Part shown: positions 16,725 through 24,122 of the stretch, in pieces
Layout of the letters: every line of letters begins with the position of its first letter
Numbering within the stretch: position 1 is the first letter of the stretch
Source: Thalassorhabdus alkalitolerans
GTDB lineage: Bacteria; Bacillota; Bacilli; Bacillales; Marinococcaceae
Assembly (NCBI RefSeq): GCF_042656585.1
Contig: NZ_JBHSPG010000023.1
Strand: one strand, 5' to 3'
DNA length: 64,000 bases
Program-made: the position numbers and the translations under genes
Notes under the pieces: generated by a model
What the model was told of the DNA's origin: nothing
The model's database searches: none
Seen by the model: the letters and a program-made list of their open reading frames with translations, nothing else

Positions 16725-17040
16725 TGGTAATGAATAAATAAGGAACCAAAGCAAGCAGAAGCGCCCGCTTCTCACCTGATTGACGCACAAGGCTGTTGAC
16801 AGGTATGGTGGTATTAATACTGCGTATTATACAGACATCATGTGGGCGCCCTATGTGCGCCTGCATTTTTTTTGCCTAAAGGGCTGATGTTCTGTAGAGA
16901 AAAGAAGGGTCATCCTTCTGACACAGCCAGCCATAAAAAAGAACGGTAAACCTGCTGATTGATAAGTGACGTCTAGACTGACATTCGCAATTTGGCGTTT
17001 GTGCTTATGAATGCTTTGATTCACAAATTCTTTGGAGGTG
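16725..17040 (+). ncRNA. L20 leader of infC-rpmI-rplT
   Basis: A long non-coding leader where the Bacillus L20 autoregulatory leader is expected. It contains AGAAGCGCCCGCTTCT and a terminator ATGTGGGCGC-CCTAT-GTGCGCCTGCAT followed by eight T (16838-16875). Ribosomal protein L20 is known to bind this leader in B. subtilis and promote termination. Identification rests on position and layout. Confidence 0.8.
16838..16875 (+). terminator. Regulated terminator in the L20 leader
   Basis: GGGCGC pairs with GCGCCT(G) with flanking wobble pairs, followed by TTTTTTTT, about 170 bases before the infC start. Confidence 0.8.
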
Positions 17041-17047
17041 GCTCATT

Positions 17048-17581
17048 ATTCGTAAAGATATGAAACTCAATGACGGAATTCGCGCTCGCGAAGTACGCCT
17101 CATTGATGCAAGTGGCGAACAACTTGGGGTAAAGTCCAAAAGTGAAGCTTTAGAAATGGCTCAAAATGCAAACCTTGACCTAGTTATGGTGGCTCCAAAT
17201 GCTAAGCCTCCGGTATGCCGGATTATGGATTACGGCAAGTACCGCTATGAGCAGCAAAAGAAAGAAAAAGAGGCTCGGAAGAAGCAAACTGTTATTAACG
17301 TTAAGGAAGTGCGTTTAAGTCCTAACATTGAAAAGCATGACTTTGACACAAAGCTTCGAAATGCACGGAAGTTTTTGACCAAAGGAGATAAGGTGAAAGC
17401 AGCGATTCGTTTTCGCGGCAGAATGATCACCCACTCGGAGATCGGAAAAGAAGTTCTCGAGCGCTTGGCAAAAGAGTGTGAAGATGTGGCCACAGTAGAA
17501 ACAAAGCCTAAGATGGAAGGCCGGAGCATGTTCTTGATTCTTGCTCCAAAGAATGAAAAGGATAAGAAAGATAACGAGTAA
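17048..17581 (+). CDS. infC: Translation initiation factor IF-3 (ATT start)
   Basis: Prevents premature 50S joining and monitors start-codon pairing on the 30S subunit. Reading from ATT at 17048 gives 177 residues beginning (M)RKDMKLNDGIRAREVRLID, which lines up with B. subtilis IF-3; that protein also starts at ATT. GGAGGTG at 17034-17040 is seven bases before this ATT. The first ATG (17060) would be too far from the ribosome-binding site and drop four residues. The non-canonical start is the known basis of IF-3 self-regulation. N-domain, linker with QQKKEKEARKKQ, and C-domain (RFRGRMITHSEIG) are all present. Confidence 0.93.
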   Translation: MRKDMKLNDGIRAREVRLIDASGEQLGVKSKSEALEMAQNANLDLVMVAPNAKPPVCRIMDYGKYRYEQQKKEKEARKKQTVINVKEVRLSPNIEKHDFDTKLRNARKFLTKGDKVKAAIRFRGRMITHSEIGKEVLERLAKECEDVATVETKPKMEGRSMFLILAPKNEKDKKDNE

Positions 17582-17676
17582 TATAGAGCTGGTTTAACGT
17601 CTGCTACAGACATAAGCAGCAAGTGATTACATTTATTATCCAGGGCTCAACACAAAGATTTAAGGAGGATATTACG

Positions 17677-17874
17677 ATGCCTAAAATGAAAACGCACAGC
17701 GGCGCAGCGAAGCGCTTTAGAAAAACAGGAAATGGAAAGTTAAAGCGCAGCCATGCTTTCACAAGCCATATGTTCCGTAATAAATCTGAAAAGCAAAAGC
17801 GTAACCTAAGCAAAACTGGTTATGTTGATGAAAGTGACCAAAAGCGTATCAAAGACTTAATGCCTTACAAGTAA
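17677..17874 (+). CDS. rpmI: Ribosomal protein L35
   Basis: 65-residue, strongly basic protein of the 50S subunit beginning MPKMKTHSGAAKRFRKTGNGKLKR, matching L35 over its whole length. The start follows AAGGAGG; an upstream in-frame ATT-region start would add residues foreign to L35. Lies between infC and rplT in the conserved operon. Confidence 0.97.
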   Translation: MPKMKTHSGAAKRFRKTGNGKLKRSHAFTSHMFRNKSEKQKRNLSKTGYVDESDQKRIKDLMPYK

Positions 17875-17912
17875 AACTATAATAAATTGATTTAATAAAG
17901 GAGGGGTTTACG

Positions 17913-18269
17913 ATGCCAAGAGTTAAAGGCGGATATGTCGCTCGTCGTCGTCGTAAGAAAGTATTAAAACTCGCAAAAGGATATCATGGTTCTAAACACC
18001 GTTTATTTAAGACTGCACAAGGACAAGTAATGAAGTCTTTGGAGTATGCTTACCGTGACCGTCGCCAAAAGAAACGTGACTTCCGTAAGCTTTGGATTAC
18101 ACGTATCAATGCGGCAGCTCGTACAAACGGTCTATCCTACAGCCGCTTAATGCATGGCCTTAAGCAAGCTGATATCAATATTAACCGTAAAATGCTTGCT
18201 GATATTGCTGTAAATGATGAGAAAGCTTTTGCAGAATTAGCTGATAAAGCAAAATCAAGCTTGAAGTAG
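17913..18269 (+). CDS. rplT: Ribosomal protein L20
   Basis: 118-residue 50S protein beginning MPRVKGGYVARRRRKKVLKL, with the long basic N-terminal helix that contacts 23S rRNA and a globular C-domain that in B. subtilis also binds the operon leader. Start behind AAAGGAGGGG. Last gene of the infC operon; a strong terminator follows. Confidence 0.97.
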   Translation: MPRVKGGYVARRRRKKVLKLAKGYHGSKHRLFKTAQGQVMKSLEYAYRDRRQKKRDFRKLWITRINAAARTNGLSYSRLMHGLKQADININRKMLADIAVNDEKAFAELADKAKSSLK

Positions 18270-18291
18270 TCTATCTTTCATAGCTTATTTT

Positions 18292-18322
18292 AAAAAGGCG
18301 CCCCGGTTTGGCGCCTTTTTGC
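18292..18322 (+). terminator. Rho-independent terminator after rplT
   Basis: AAAAAGGCGCC and GGCGCCTTTTT around a short loop. Confidence 0.9.
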
Positions 18323-18437
18323 TTTGGAAAAAAAGGTACTGCTTATCGGTATCTGCTTTCATAAGCAGAGAATGATTTTCTGAAAAAATTTCACAACTGT
18401 GAAAAATAACCATTCATTAGAAAGAATGAAGAGTATA

Positions 18438-18713
18438 ATGGAATATATAGCAGGAAGTTATATCTTTATCATGAACGTAATTGCAGGATCGCTTTTTATA
18501 ATAGATAAGCAAAGAGCTCGTAAAAAAGGAAGAAGGATTCCAGAGAAAACCTTGTTTCTGTGTGCTTTTTTAGGCGGGAGCCCGAGTATTTTATTGCTCA
18601 TGCACGTTATTCGCCATAAAACCAGAAAGAAGAAGTTTTCAACAGGCATACCTGTTCTCCTGGTATTTCAGGTGTTAATAATAACAGCTGCAGTAGTTAC
18701 CACAGTAGTTTAA
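18438..18713 (+). CDS. ysdA: DUF1294 membrane protein YsdA
   Basis: Small membrane protein (91 residues from this start) of the DUF1294 family; function unknown. It shows an N-terminal transmembrane segment (YIFIMNVIAGSLFII), the family motif DKQRARKKGRRIPEKTLFL, a GGSPSILLLM segment, the HKTRKKKF motif, and a C-terminal transmembrane segment. In-frame starts also exist at GTG 18399 and ATG 18426; I favour ATG 18438 from alignment with the shorter B. subtilis protein, but no ribosome-binding site is strong. The position after rplT is as in B. subtilis. Confidence 0.75.
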   Translation: MEYIAGSYIFIMNVIAGSLFIIDKQRARKKGRRIPEKTLFLCAFLGGSPSILLLMHVIRHKTRKKKFSTGIPVLLVFQVLIITAAVVTTVV

Positions 18714-18741
18714 GCATAGAATGTATAAAGGAGGGCAGCCA

Positions 18742-19320
18742 ATGGAGAGCAACATAGAATCTATACTTTATTACATCGAAGTGAGCGGCTGGTTAGCTCC
18801 TGTTCTTTTTATTGTTTTTCATGTTATTAGACAGTTCTTTTTTATTCCGGTAGCAGTAGTATGCATCATTGGCGGAATGCTTTTCGGTACAATCTATGGA
18901 ACGATTTATTCTGTTGTGGGACTCCTTGCTGTAAGTATCGCTTTTTATGGAGTAGTGTCCTTTTTTCCATTTATTAGGGAGAAGATAAGGTATTGGAAAG
19001 AAAAATGGCTCGGAGGGAAAGAGGAAATTACGATTCCGGAAATTATGCTGCTCAGAATGATGCCTTTCATTCATTTTCATTTACTTAATGCCTATGTTAT
19101 GGAAATGACAGGAAGTTTCCGCGGGTATGTGAAGTTAGCGTTTTTTGCCAGCATCCCACCTGCTCTGGTTTATACTTCTTTTGGCCATGTGATGAGAGAA
19201 ATGCCATGGTATGCAAGTCTTTTTATGACAGCTGTTCTTATTTCTTTATTTTTTATTTCACGAAACAAGCATTTATTTTATAAGGTGAAAGAGTTCCTGC
19301 CGAACCGTTCAGCCTCATAA
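18742..19320 (+). CDS. ytxB: TVP38/TMEM64 (DedA-superfamily) membrane protein, YtxB-like
   Basis: A 192-residue integral membrane protein of the TVP38/TMEM64 (SNARE-associated/VTT) family. The family core is visible: FFIPVAVVCIIGGMLFGTIYGTIYSVVG in the first half and a second re-entrant region with IMLLRMMPFIHFHLLNAYVMEMTGSF. Five or six hydrophobic segments. The start ATG 18742 follows AAAGGAGGG; an in-frame ATG at 18721 precedes the ribosome-binding site and is rejected. Family members are linked to phospholipid scrambling or transport; the function here is not known. In B. subtilis ytxB lies beside ytxC, so this gene has moved if it is the true ortholog. Confidence 0.75.
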   Translation: MESNIESILYYIEVSGWLAPVLFIVFHVIRQFFFIPVAVVCIIGGMLFGTIYGTIYSVVGLLAVSIAFYGVVSFFPFIREKIRYWKEKWLGGKEEITIPEIMLLRMMPFIHFHLLNAYVMEMTGSFRGYVKLAFFASIPPALVYTSFGHVMREMPWYASLFMTAVLISLFFISRNKHLFYKVKEFLPNRSAS

Positions 19321-19356
19321 AAAAACTTGCTGCTTCTCCTAAGCAGCAAGTTTTAT
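19321..19356. terminator. Bidirectional terminator, ytxB / ysdB
   Basis: AAAAACTTGCTGCTT-CTCCT-AAGCAGCAAGTTTT works on both strands and separates the convergent genes. Confidence 0.85.
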
Positions 19357-19742
19357 TTTTCAGTTTTTCGAAGAAATTCTTTTACCGGACTTTTCCACTC
19401 CACAGAGGCATGGGGATATTCTGAAAGTATTTCTCGTTCAATAAACTCAAAGTCTTTACGATCCAGGCCTTTGAGCCTGTCGATATTTTTAGGCCACATG
19501 GAGACAGAAATGACTTCAAAAGCCTCTTCAGTGGTTCCTAGGAATTTTTCTCCCTCAAACATAACGCCTTTATAAGTGAGAGAAAAGTTTTTGCGGACAT
19601 TTTGTTTGTCATCCAGAAAGTAAAAATCTCTTTTTTCATGGGCGAGTTCAAGCTTTCGCTTAGGATTGAAAATATATTTTATTAAAGCATAGATAAGAAT
19701 GATAATCGCAATGATAATAATGGCACGAAAGAGCAAAGCCAT
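19353..19742 (-). CDS. ysdB: Sigma-W-regulated protein YsdB
   Basis: 129-residue protein with one N-terminal transmembrane segment (residues 1-25, AIIIIAIIILIYALI) followed by a soluble domain with KRKLELAHEKRDFYFLDD and SVSMWPKNIDRLKGLDRKD, matching YsdB. Its function is unknown; in B. subtilis it belongs to the sigma-W cell-envelope stress regulon. Here a perfect sigma-W promoter lies about 110 bases upstream. The start follows AAGGAG. Confidence 0.88.
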   Translation of the reverse strand: MALLFRAIIIIAIIILIYALIKYIFNPKRKLELAHEKRDFYFLDDKQNVRKNFSLTYKGVMFEGEKFLGTTEEAFEVISVSMWPKNIDRLKGLDRKDFEFIEREILSEYPHASVEWKSPVKEFLRKTEK

Positions 19743-19851
19743 ATTGGTTTTCTCCTTCCTATAACATAATGAAGACTCAAGACAAAGCAGGCACAGTCCG
19801 TAAATTGGACAGGCAGCATGCCGAGCATTGTTTGTCCTTTTCCTTATTGTA

Positions 19852-19877
19852 TACGAAAATAAAGTAAGATAGTTTCA
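19852..19877 (-). promoter_or_regulatory. Sigma-W promoter of ysdB
   Basis: On the minus strand TGAAAC, 16 bases, CGTA, an exact match to the sigma-W consensus TGAAAC-N16-CGTA. Confidence 0.88.
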
Positions 19878-19942
19878 CTTTTGATTAAATTTGAAATTTC
19901 TTCACTGCTCATTTAAATCTTTGTGATAAAGGAGTGTACATA

Positions 19943-20428
19943 ATGAATATTACCCGACTTTTTACTTTGCAAAAACAATTGGATGATCGAATACTTGAAG
20001 AGCATCGTTTGAAGAGAGAGGATCTTTTTTCTTCAAAAATTCTTGCTCTGGAAGTGGAGATTGGTGAATTGGCTAATGAAACAAGATGTTTTAAGTACTG
20101 GAGTCAAAAGCCGCCTTCTTCAAATAGTGTTATTTTAGAAGAATATGTCGATGGTCTTCATTTTATTTTATCCCTTGGTATTGATGGAGGATGGCAAAGA
20201 GATACTATAGAAGCAGGAGAGCCGGCTTCCACCTTGACAGAGAATTTTCATAAGGTGTTTGAAGCAATTTTTTCCTTAAGACAAGAACCGAAGAAAGAGT
20301 CCTTTGTGACCTTGCTGGTTGTATATCTCGGTTTAGGTAAGGCCCTTGGTTTTTCTCCAGAAGAAGTGAAAGAAGCCTATTTAGAAAAAAACCAAAAGAA
20401 TCACGAAAGACAAGATGAAGGGTATTAA
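19943..20428 (+). CDS. Dimeric dUTP diphosphatase (all-alpha type)
   Basis: 161-residue all-alpha NTP pyrophosphatase of the dimeric dUTPase family, which hydrolyses dUTP to dUMP and keeps uracil out of DNA. The metal-binding helix is visible as SKILALEVEIGELANETRCFKYW (key residues EIGE and the aromatic KYW), followed by the second helix EEYVDGLHFILSLGID, with E/D metal ligands. The start ATG 19943 lies eight bases after GGAG; GTG 19934 is a less likely alternative. Alone between ysdB and ysdC. Confidence 0.85.
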   Translation: MNITRLFTLQKQLDDRILEEHRLKREDLFSSKILALEVEIGELANETRCFKYWSQKPPSSNSVILEEYVDGLHFILSLGIDGGWQRDTIEAGEPASTLTENFHKVFEAIFSLRQEPKKESFVTLLVVYLGLGKALGFSPEEVKEAYLEKNQKNHERQDEGY

Positions 20429-20465
20429 TCGCAGATGGTAAATCTACGTAATACAGGAAAAATAT

Positions 20466-20494
20466 TTGAGTCACTCACAAAATATCGTTATACT
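20466..20494 (+). promoter_or_regulatory. Sigma-A promoter of ysdC
   Basis: TTGAGT (20466-20471), spacing 17, TATACT (20489-20494), about 80 bases before the start codon. Confidence 0.7.
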
Positions 20495-20573
20495 GAATGC
20501 AGGGTTTTCTAAGCGTGGACTTAGTAATGATCCGGCTGCTTTTTGCAGTTGAGATACATAAGGAGGTTTCTAT

Positions 20574-21659
20574 ATGACAAAGCTTGATGAAACTCTTGAA
20601 ATGTTAAAAGAACTTACGGATGCAAACGGTATTCCTGGAAACGAGCGTGAGCCTAGGGAAGCAATGAAGAAATTCATTGAGCCGTACGCTGATGAAATAA
20701 CAACTGATAATTTAGGAAGCTTGATTGCCAAAAAAGTTGGAAAAGCAGGCGGTCCGAAGATTATGGTAGCCGGCCACCTTGACGAAATTGGATTTATGGT
20801 AACGAGCATTGATGATAATGGTTTTGTGAAGTTTCAAACCGTCGGTGGCTGGTGGGAACAGGTGATGCTTGCTCAACGTGTTACCATCATGACTTCTAAA
20901 GGGAATATCTCTGGTGTCATAGGTTCAAAGCCTCCACACATCCTTCCGGCAGATCAGAGAAAGAAACCGGTTGATAAGAAGGACATGTTTATTGATATAG
21001 GAGCGACAAGCAAGGAAGAAGCTGAGGAATTTGGAGTGAAACCGGGAGACTCTGTTGTTCCGGTTTGCGATTTTACAGTGTTAAAAAATGAAAAAATGCT
21101 TATGGCTAAAGCATGGGATAATAGAATAGGGTGTGCAATTGCGATAGAAGTATTAAAGCAGCTGGAAGGCGAGTCTCATCCAAATGAAGTATATGGAGTA
21201 GGGACCGTTCAAGAAGAGGTAGGTCTTCGAGGAGCGCGGACCTCCGCTCATGCTATTAAACCAGACATTGGCTTTGGGGTTGATGTAGGCATTGCTGGCG
21301 ATACACCAGGGGTAACAGAAAAAGATGCCCTTGCTAAAATGGGGAAGGGCCCCCAGGTGCTCGTTTATGATGCCTCTATGGTATCTCATAAAGGGGTTCG
21401 CGACTTTGTCACGGAAACGGCAGACGAACTAGGTATTCCTTATCAATTTGATGTCGTTGCAGCCGGAGGCACAGACTCGGGGGCGATTCATTTAACTGGA
21501 GACGGTGTCCCTTCTTTATCGATCACTGTGCCTACTCGATACATCCATACTCATGCCGGCATTTTGCATAGAGATGATTTTGAAAATGCTGTAAAACTCA
21601 TCGTAGCCGTCATTAAAAAGCTGGATGCAGATAAAGTTAAAGAAATTACTTTTGGCTAA
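20574..21659 (+). CDS. ysdC: M42-family aminopeptidase YsdC
   Basis: 361-residue cytosolic metallo-aminopeptidase/endoglucanase-like protein of peptidase family M42. Metal ligands and catalytic acids are visible in VAGHLDEIGF (His, Asp), KAWDNRIGCAIAIE (Asp), TVQEEVGLRGA (catalytic Glu-Glu), GVDVG and RYIHTHAGI (His). The start follows AAGGAGG. Family members remove N-terminal residues from peptides; the exact substrate is not known. Monocistronic, with its own promoter and terminator. Confidence 0.93.
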   Translation: MTKLDETLEMLKELTDANGIPGNEREPREAMKKFIEPYADEITTDNLGSLIAKKVGKAGGPKIMVAGHLDEIGFMVTSIDDNGFVKFQTVGGWWEQVMLAQRVTIMTSKGNISGVIGSKPPHILPADQRKKPVDKKDMFIDIGATSKEEAEEFGVKPGDSVVPVCDFTVLKNEKMLMAKAWDNRIGCAIAIEVLKQLEGESHPNEVYGVGTVQEEVGLRGARTSAHAIKPDIGFGVDVGIAGDTPGVTEKDALAKMGKGPQVLVYDASMVSHKGVRDFVTETADELGIPYQFDVVAAGGTDSGAIHLTGDGVPSLSITVPTRYIHTHAGILHRDDFENAVKLIVAVIKKLDADKVKEITFG

Positions 21660-21708
21660 AAAGAAAGAGAACGCACCTGGATATTGAAGGGGGCGTTCTC
21701 TTTCTTTT
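21659..21708. terminator. Terminator after ysdC
   Basis: AAAGAAAGAGAACGC and GCGTTCTCTTTCTTT form a 15-bp stem; the flanking runs could let it work on both strands. Confidence 0.88.
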
Positions 21709-21762
21709 GTGAAACAGTATGAAAAGCTTTACAGCACCATTGAGAAAGCTCCAAGTACTTCC

Positions 21763-21972
21763 TTACTGCTGCAGACCTTCACTGATCTGCTGAATGACTT
21801 GTTCTTTGTCATCCTCGCTTGCCTGGCGCCAATACACTTCAAAGAGCACTCCTAGACCTGGGAGCATTTTTTCTTCCCCGTTTTGAAGTGCATCAGAAAT
21901 TGTAGCCTCAACTTCCTGTTCGCTGCTTCCAGAAACATTAGCTAAAATTGCTTGACGTAAATTAAAGGACAT
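21763..21972 (-). CDS. sspI: Small acid-soluble spore protein I
   Basis: 69-residue minor SASP beginning MSFNLRQAILANVSGSSEQE, matching SspI through MLPGLGVLFEVYWRQA. It is made in the forespore and packaged in the spore core. The start follows GGGAGG. The minus-strand position between ysdC and ysgA is conserved. I did not find a convincing sigma-G promoter at the expected spacing. Confidence 0.95.
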   Translation of the reverse strand: MSFNLRQAILANVSGSSEQEVEATISDALQNGEEKMLPGLGVLFEVYWRQASEDDKEQVIQQISEGLQQ

Positions 21973-22093
21973 GTAAGCTTCCTCCCTTTTTTGATAATAT
22001 TAGATATGTTACTTATTAAAGATAGCCATAGTATTCCTAAATAAAGGGTAAATATGTAATAGAAGAAAAAATTCACATAAGGAGCGGCTTGTT

Positions 22094-22849
22094 ATGAAAA
22101 GGATTGAGTCAGCAAAAAATCCAAAGATTAAACACATAAAAAGACTTCATAAACGAAAACAGCGTGAAAAAGATAATCAATTTTTTATAGAGGGTCCCCA
22201 CTTAGTGGAAGAAGCATTACATTATGAGGCCGCGGTTCAGGAAGTTTTTTTAGAGGAGGAATTTAGTGTTCCTTCCTCCTGGGATTTTAAAGATATACCA
22301 GTCACTTTTGTCCCGGAAGCTGTAATGAAAGAGATGAGTGCCACTGAAACGCCTCAAGGCGTAGCTGCGGTTTGCAATATGACGGCGGTCTCCAACTTAA
22401 CGCTGGAGCAGGGGCGTTACCTTTTTATTGACGGCATTCAGGATCCTGGGAATCTAGGGACAATTATTCGCACAGCAGATGCAGCCGGGTTGACCGCTGT
22501 CATTTTGGGAGAGGGGACAGTAGATCTCTATAATGATAAAGTTCTTCGATCTACCCAGGGCTCCGTATTCCACCTTCCAATCGTAAGAGGAGACTTGGAA
22601 GACTGGGTAGAGAAATGCAAGAAAAAGAATATTCCGGTGTTTGGAACGGGAATTGAAATGGGGACTACTCACACAGCTATTGAACCTCAGGAAACTTTTG
22701 CCCTGCTTATTGGTAATGAAGGAAGCGGAGTTAGTGAATTCCTGCTGGCCAAATCCGATCAGAATTTATATATACCGATTCACGGAAAAGCCGAGTCTTT
22801 AAACGCTGCTGTAGCAGCGGGGATTTTACTGTATCACCTGAGGGGGTAG
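22094..22849 (+). CDS. ysgA: SpoU-family RNA 2'-O-methyltransferase YsgA
   Basis: 251-residue SPOUT methyltransferase with an N-terminal substrate-binding domain (KNPKIKHIKRLHKRKQRE, IEGPHLVEEAL) and the knotted catalytic domain. Its three motifs are present: GNLGTIIRTADAAG, LLIGNEGSGVS and IPIHGKAESLNAAVAAGILLY. It methylates rRNA or tRNA; the target nucleotide cannot be told from the sequence. In B. subtilis ysgA precedes pheS. Confidence 0.9.
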   Translation: MKRIESAKNPKIKHIKRLHKRKQREKDNQFFIEGPHLVEEALHYEAAVQEVFLEEEFSVPSSWDFKDIPVTFVPEAVMKEMSATETPQGVAAVCNMTAVSNLTLEQGRYLFIDGIQDPGNLGTIIRTADAAGLTAVILGEGTVDLYNDKVLRSTQGSVFHLPIVRGDLEDWVEKCKKKNIPVFGTGIEMGTTHTAIEPQETFALLIGNEGSGVSEFLLAKSDQNLYIPIHGKAESLNAAVAAGILLYHLRG

Positions 22850-23152
22850 TATTGGCTTTCATTGAGGGGAGAATTATATTTTCAGTGGATTTTTAACATT
22901 TTTTGATTTTCGATAAAGGACGCACACTTCCCCCTATAGGGACATGTGCACATCCATTCAAGCTTCCCTACTTTCTTATTCAAGGTGTTTCCCTATGTCC
23001 TGGTCACTGTCTCACCTTCCTCGGGAAGAGGAAATCTTCGGCTCATGCTCTTCCCAAAGAATCAAATAAATCAACATTTGCCTGTTTTTTAGTATGGAGG
23101 AGAAAGAGAGAGGAGGTAAAATTTCCTATCTTTTGGGAAGGATTGGTTTTTA
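22850..23152. other. Intergenic stretch with inverted repeats, no gene seen
   Basis: About 300 bases without a credible gene. It holds GGGAAGAG (near 23021) with CTCTTCCC (near 23048), and a CCTATAGGGACAT / CCCTATGTCC pair further upstream. A possible minus-strand RNA cannot be ruled out. The one open frame here (22903-23190) has no ribosome-binding site and odd composition. Confidence 0.35.
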
Positions 23153-23179
23153 GTTTTAACTCCTTTTCACTCTGGGAAA
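23153..23179 (+). promoter_or_regulatory. Sigma-B-like promoter of the CBS-domain gene
   Basis: GTTTTA (23153-23158), spacing 15, GGGAAA (23174-23179), resembling the sigma-B consensus GTTTAA-N13-15-GGGWAW. It lies 38 bases before the start codon. Confidence 0.5.
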
Positions 23180-23216
23180 GGCATTATTGAAACCATTCCA
23201 GAGGAGGCATGTAATC

Positions 23217-23639
23217 ATGAATGTAAGAGAAGTTATGAGTGCCAATGTTGATGTATGCCAAGTGAATGATAATGTAGCTGATGTTGCAAAGAAAATGAAG
23301 GAACTGAATGTAGGTTCTATTCCGGTAGTGGACAATAATAAACTTGTAGGGACCATTACCGACCGGGATATCGTTATCCGTTATGTGGCAGAAGATGCAC
23401 CTTCTTCTCAGGCTGGAGATATCATGAGTTCTGATCTGGTGACGGCTTCACCAGAAATGGATGTTAAAGAAGTAGCACAGCTAATGGAAGAACACAAGAT
23501 CCGTCGCCTTCCTGTGAAAGAAAATGATGATATCGTGGGTATCATCACATTAGGTGACATAGCTGTTGATGAACAAACGAAAGAACAGGCAAAAGCAGCG
23601 CTTGATGATATTATGCAAGGGTCAAAGCGTGATCAATAA
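23217..23639 (+). CDS. CBS-domain pair protein
   Basis: 140-residue cytosolic protein made of two CBS domains (about residues 7-60 and 72-126), with VNDNVADVAKKMKELNVGSIPVVD in the first and IMSSDLVTASPEMDVKEVAQLM in the second. Stand-alone CBS pairs bind adenine nucleotides and act as sensors; the partner is unknown. It resembles B. subtilis YhcV. The start follows GAGGAGG; an in-frame TTG at 23187 is rejected. The promoter looks sigma-B-like, suggesting general stress control. Confidence 0.85.
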   Translation: MNVREVMSANVDVCQVNDNVADVAKKMKELNVGSIPVVDNNKLVGTITDRDIVIRYVAEDAPSSQAGDIMSSDLVTASPEMDVKEVAQLMEEHKIRRLPVKENDDIVGIITLGDIAVDEQTKEQAKAALDDIMQGSKRDQ

Positions 23640-23648
23640 TTAGATACG

Positions 23649-23679
23649 GAGTACCAGTGAATGCTGGTGCTCTTTTTTA
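23649..23679 (+). terminator. Terminator after the CBS-domain gene
   Basis: GAGTACCAG and CTGGTGCTC pair, followed by TTTTTT. Confidence 0.8.
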
Positions 23680-23753
23680 ATGGAATGATTGACCCCGTGG
23701 CGGCTGATCATTGAGCTGAGAGAAGTCCTGGATAATTGAATGAAAAGGAAAGC

Positions 23754-23782
23754 TTGCAATGAAGGCTAAACTTTTCTATAAT
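23754..23782 (+). promoter_or_regulatory. Sigma-A promoter of pheST
   Basis: TTGCAA (23754-23759), spacing 17, TATAAT (23777-23782). Confidence 0.85.
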
Positions 23783-23788
23783 TGAATC

Positions 23789-24078
23789 ACAATTTAACAC
23801 CCTAAAGACTGCGATGGAGAGTAGTAGGCAGGAATTTGTTCATACAGGGAGGAAATGTTATAAACTGGAAGCATTTCTATGAACAAGCTGTTGAATTCAC
23901 TCCAGAGTCGGCGCCGGATGATGAGTTCCTTGAGCTTATTAAGGCAGCATCGGTTTTATACAAACCGTTATCAAAATGAAGCGAACCGTTTACATAAAAT
24001 AAGCTGAAGCAAACGGTTAAAAAGGGTGGTACCGCGACCGAAACCTTCGTCCCTTTCCAGGGAGGGGGGTTTTTTTGT
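23789..24078 (+). ncRNA. T-box leader of pheST (specifier TTC, Phe)
   Basis: Stem I begins around GCGATGGAGAGTAGTA. The specifier codon is TTC at 23896-23898, followed by ACTCCAGA. The T-box AAGGGTGGTACCGCG is near 24022-24036, and the terminator AACCTTCGTCCC...GGGAGGGGGGTT ends in a T run near 24077. Confidence 0.93.
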
Positions 24079-24122
24079 GGGAAATTATAGTATACGAAAT
24101 GAGATAAAGGAGGCAAGCAGCC

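Noticed and set aside
21973..22060. Sigma-G promoter for sspI
   Set aside because: GAATA and a CAT-containing stretch occur, but spacing is about 23 and the -10 does not fit CATNNTA.
22903..23190. 95-codon plus-strand frame between ysgA and the CBS-domain gene
   Set aside because: No ribosome-binding site, Pro/Cys/Phe-rich chance-like sequence, and it overlaps the promoter and start region of the next gene.
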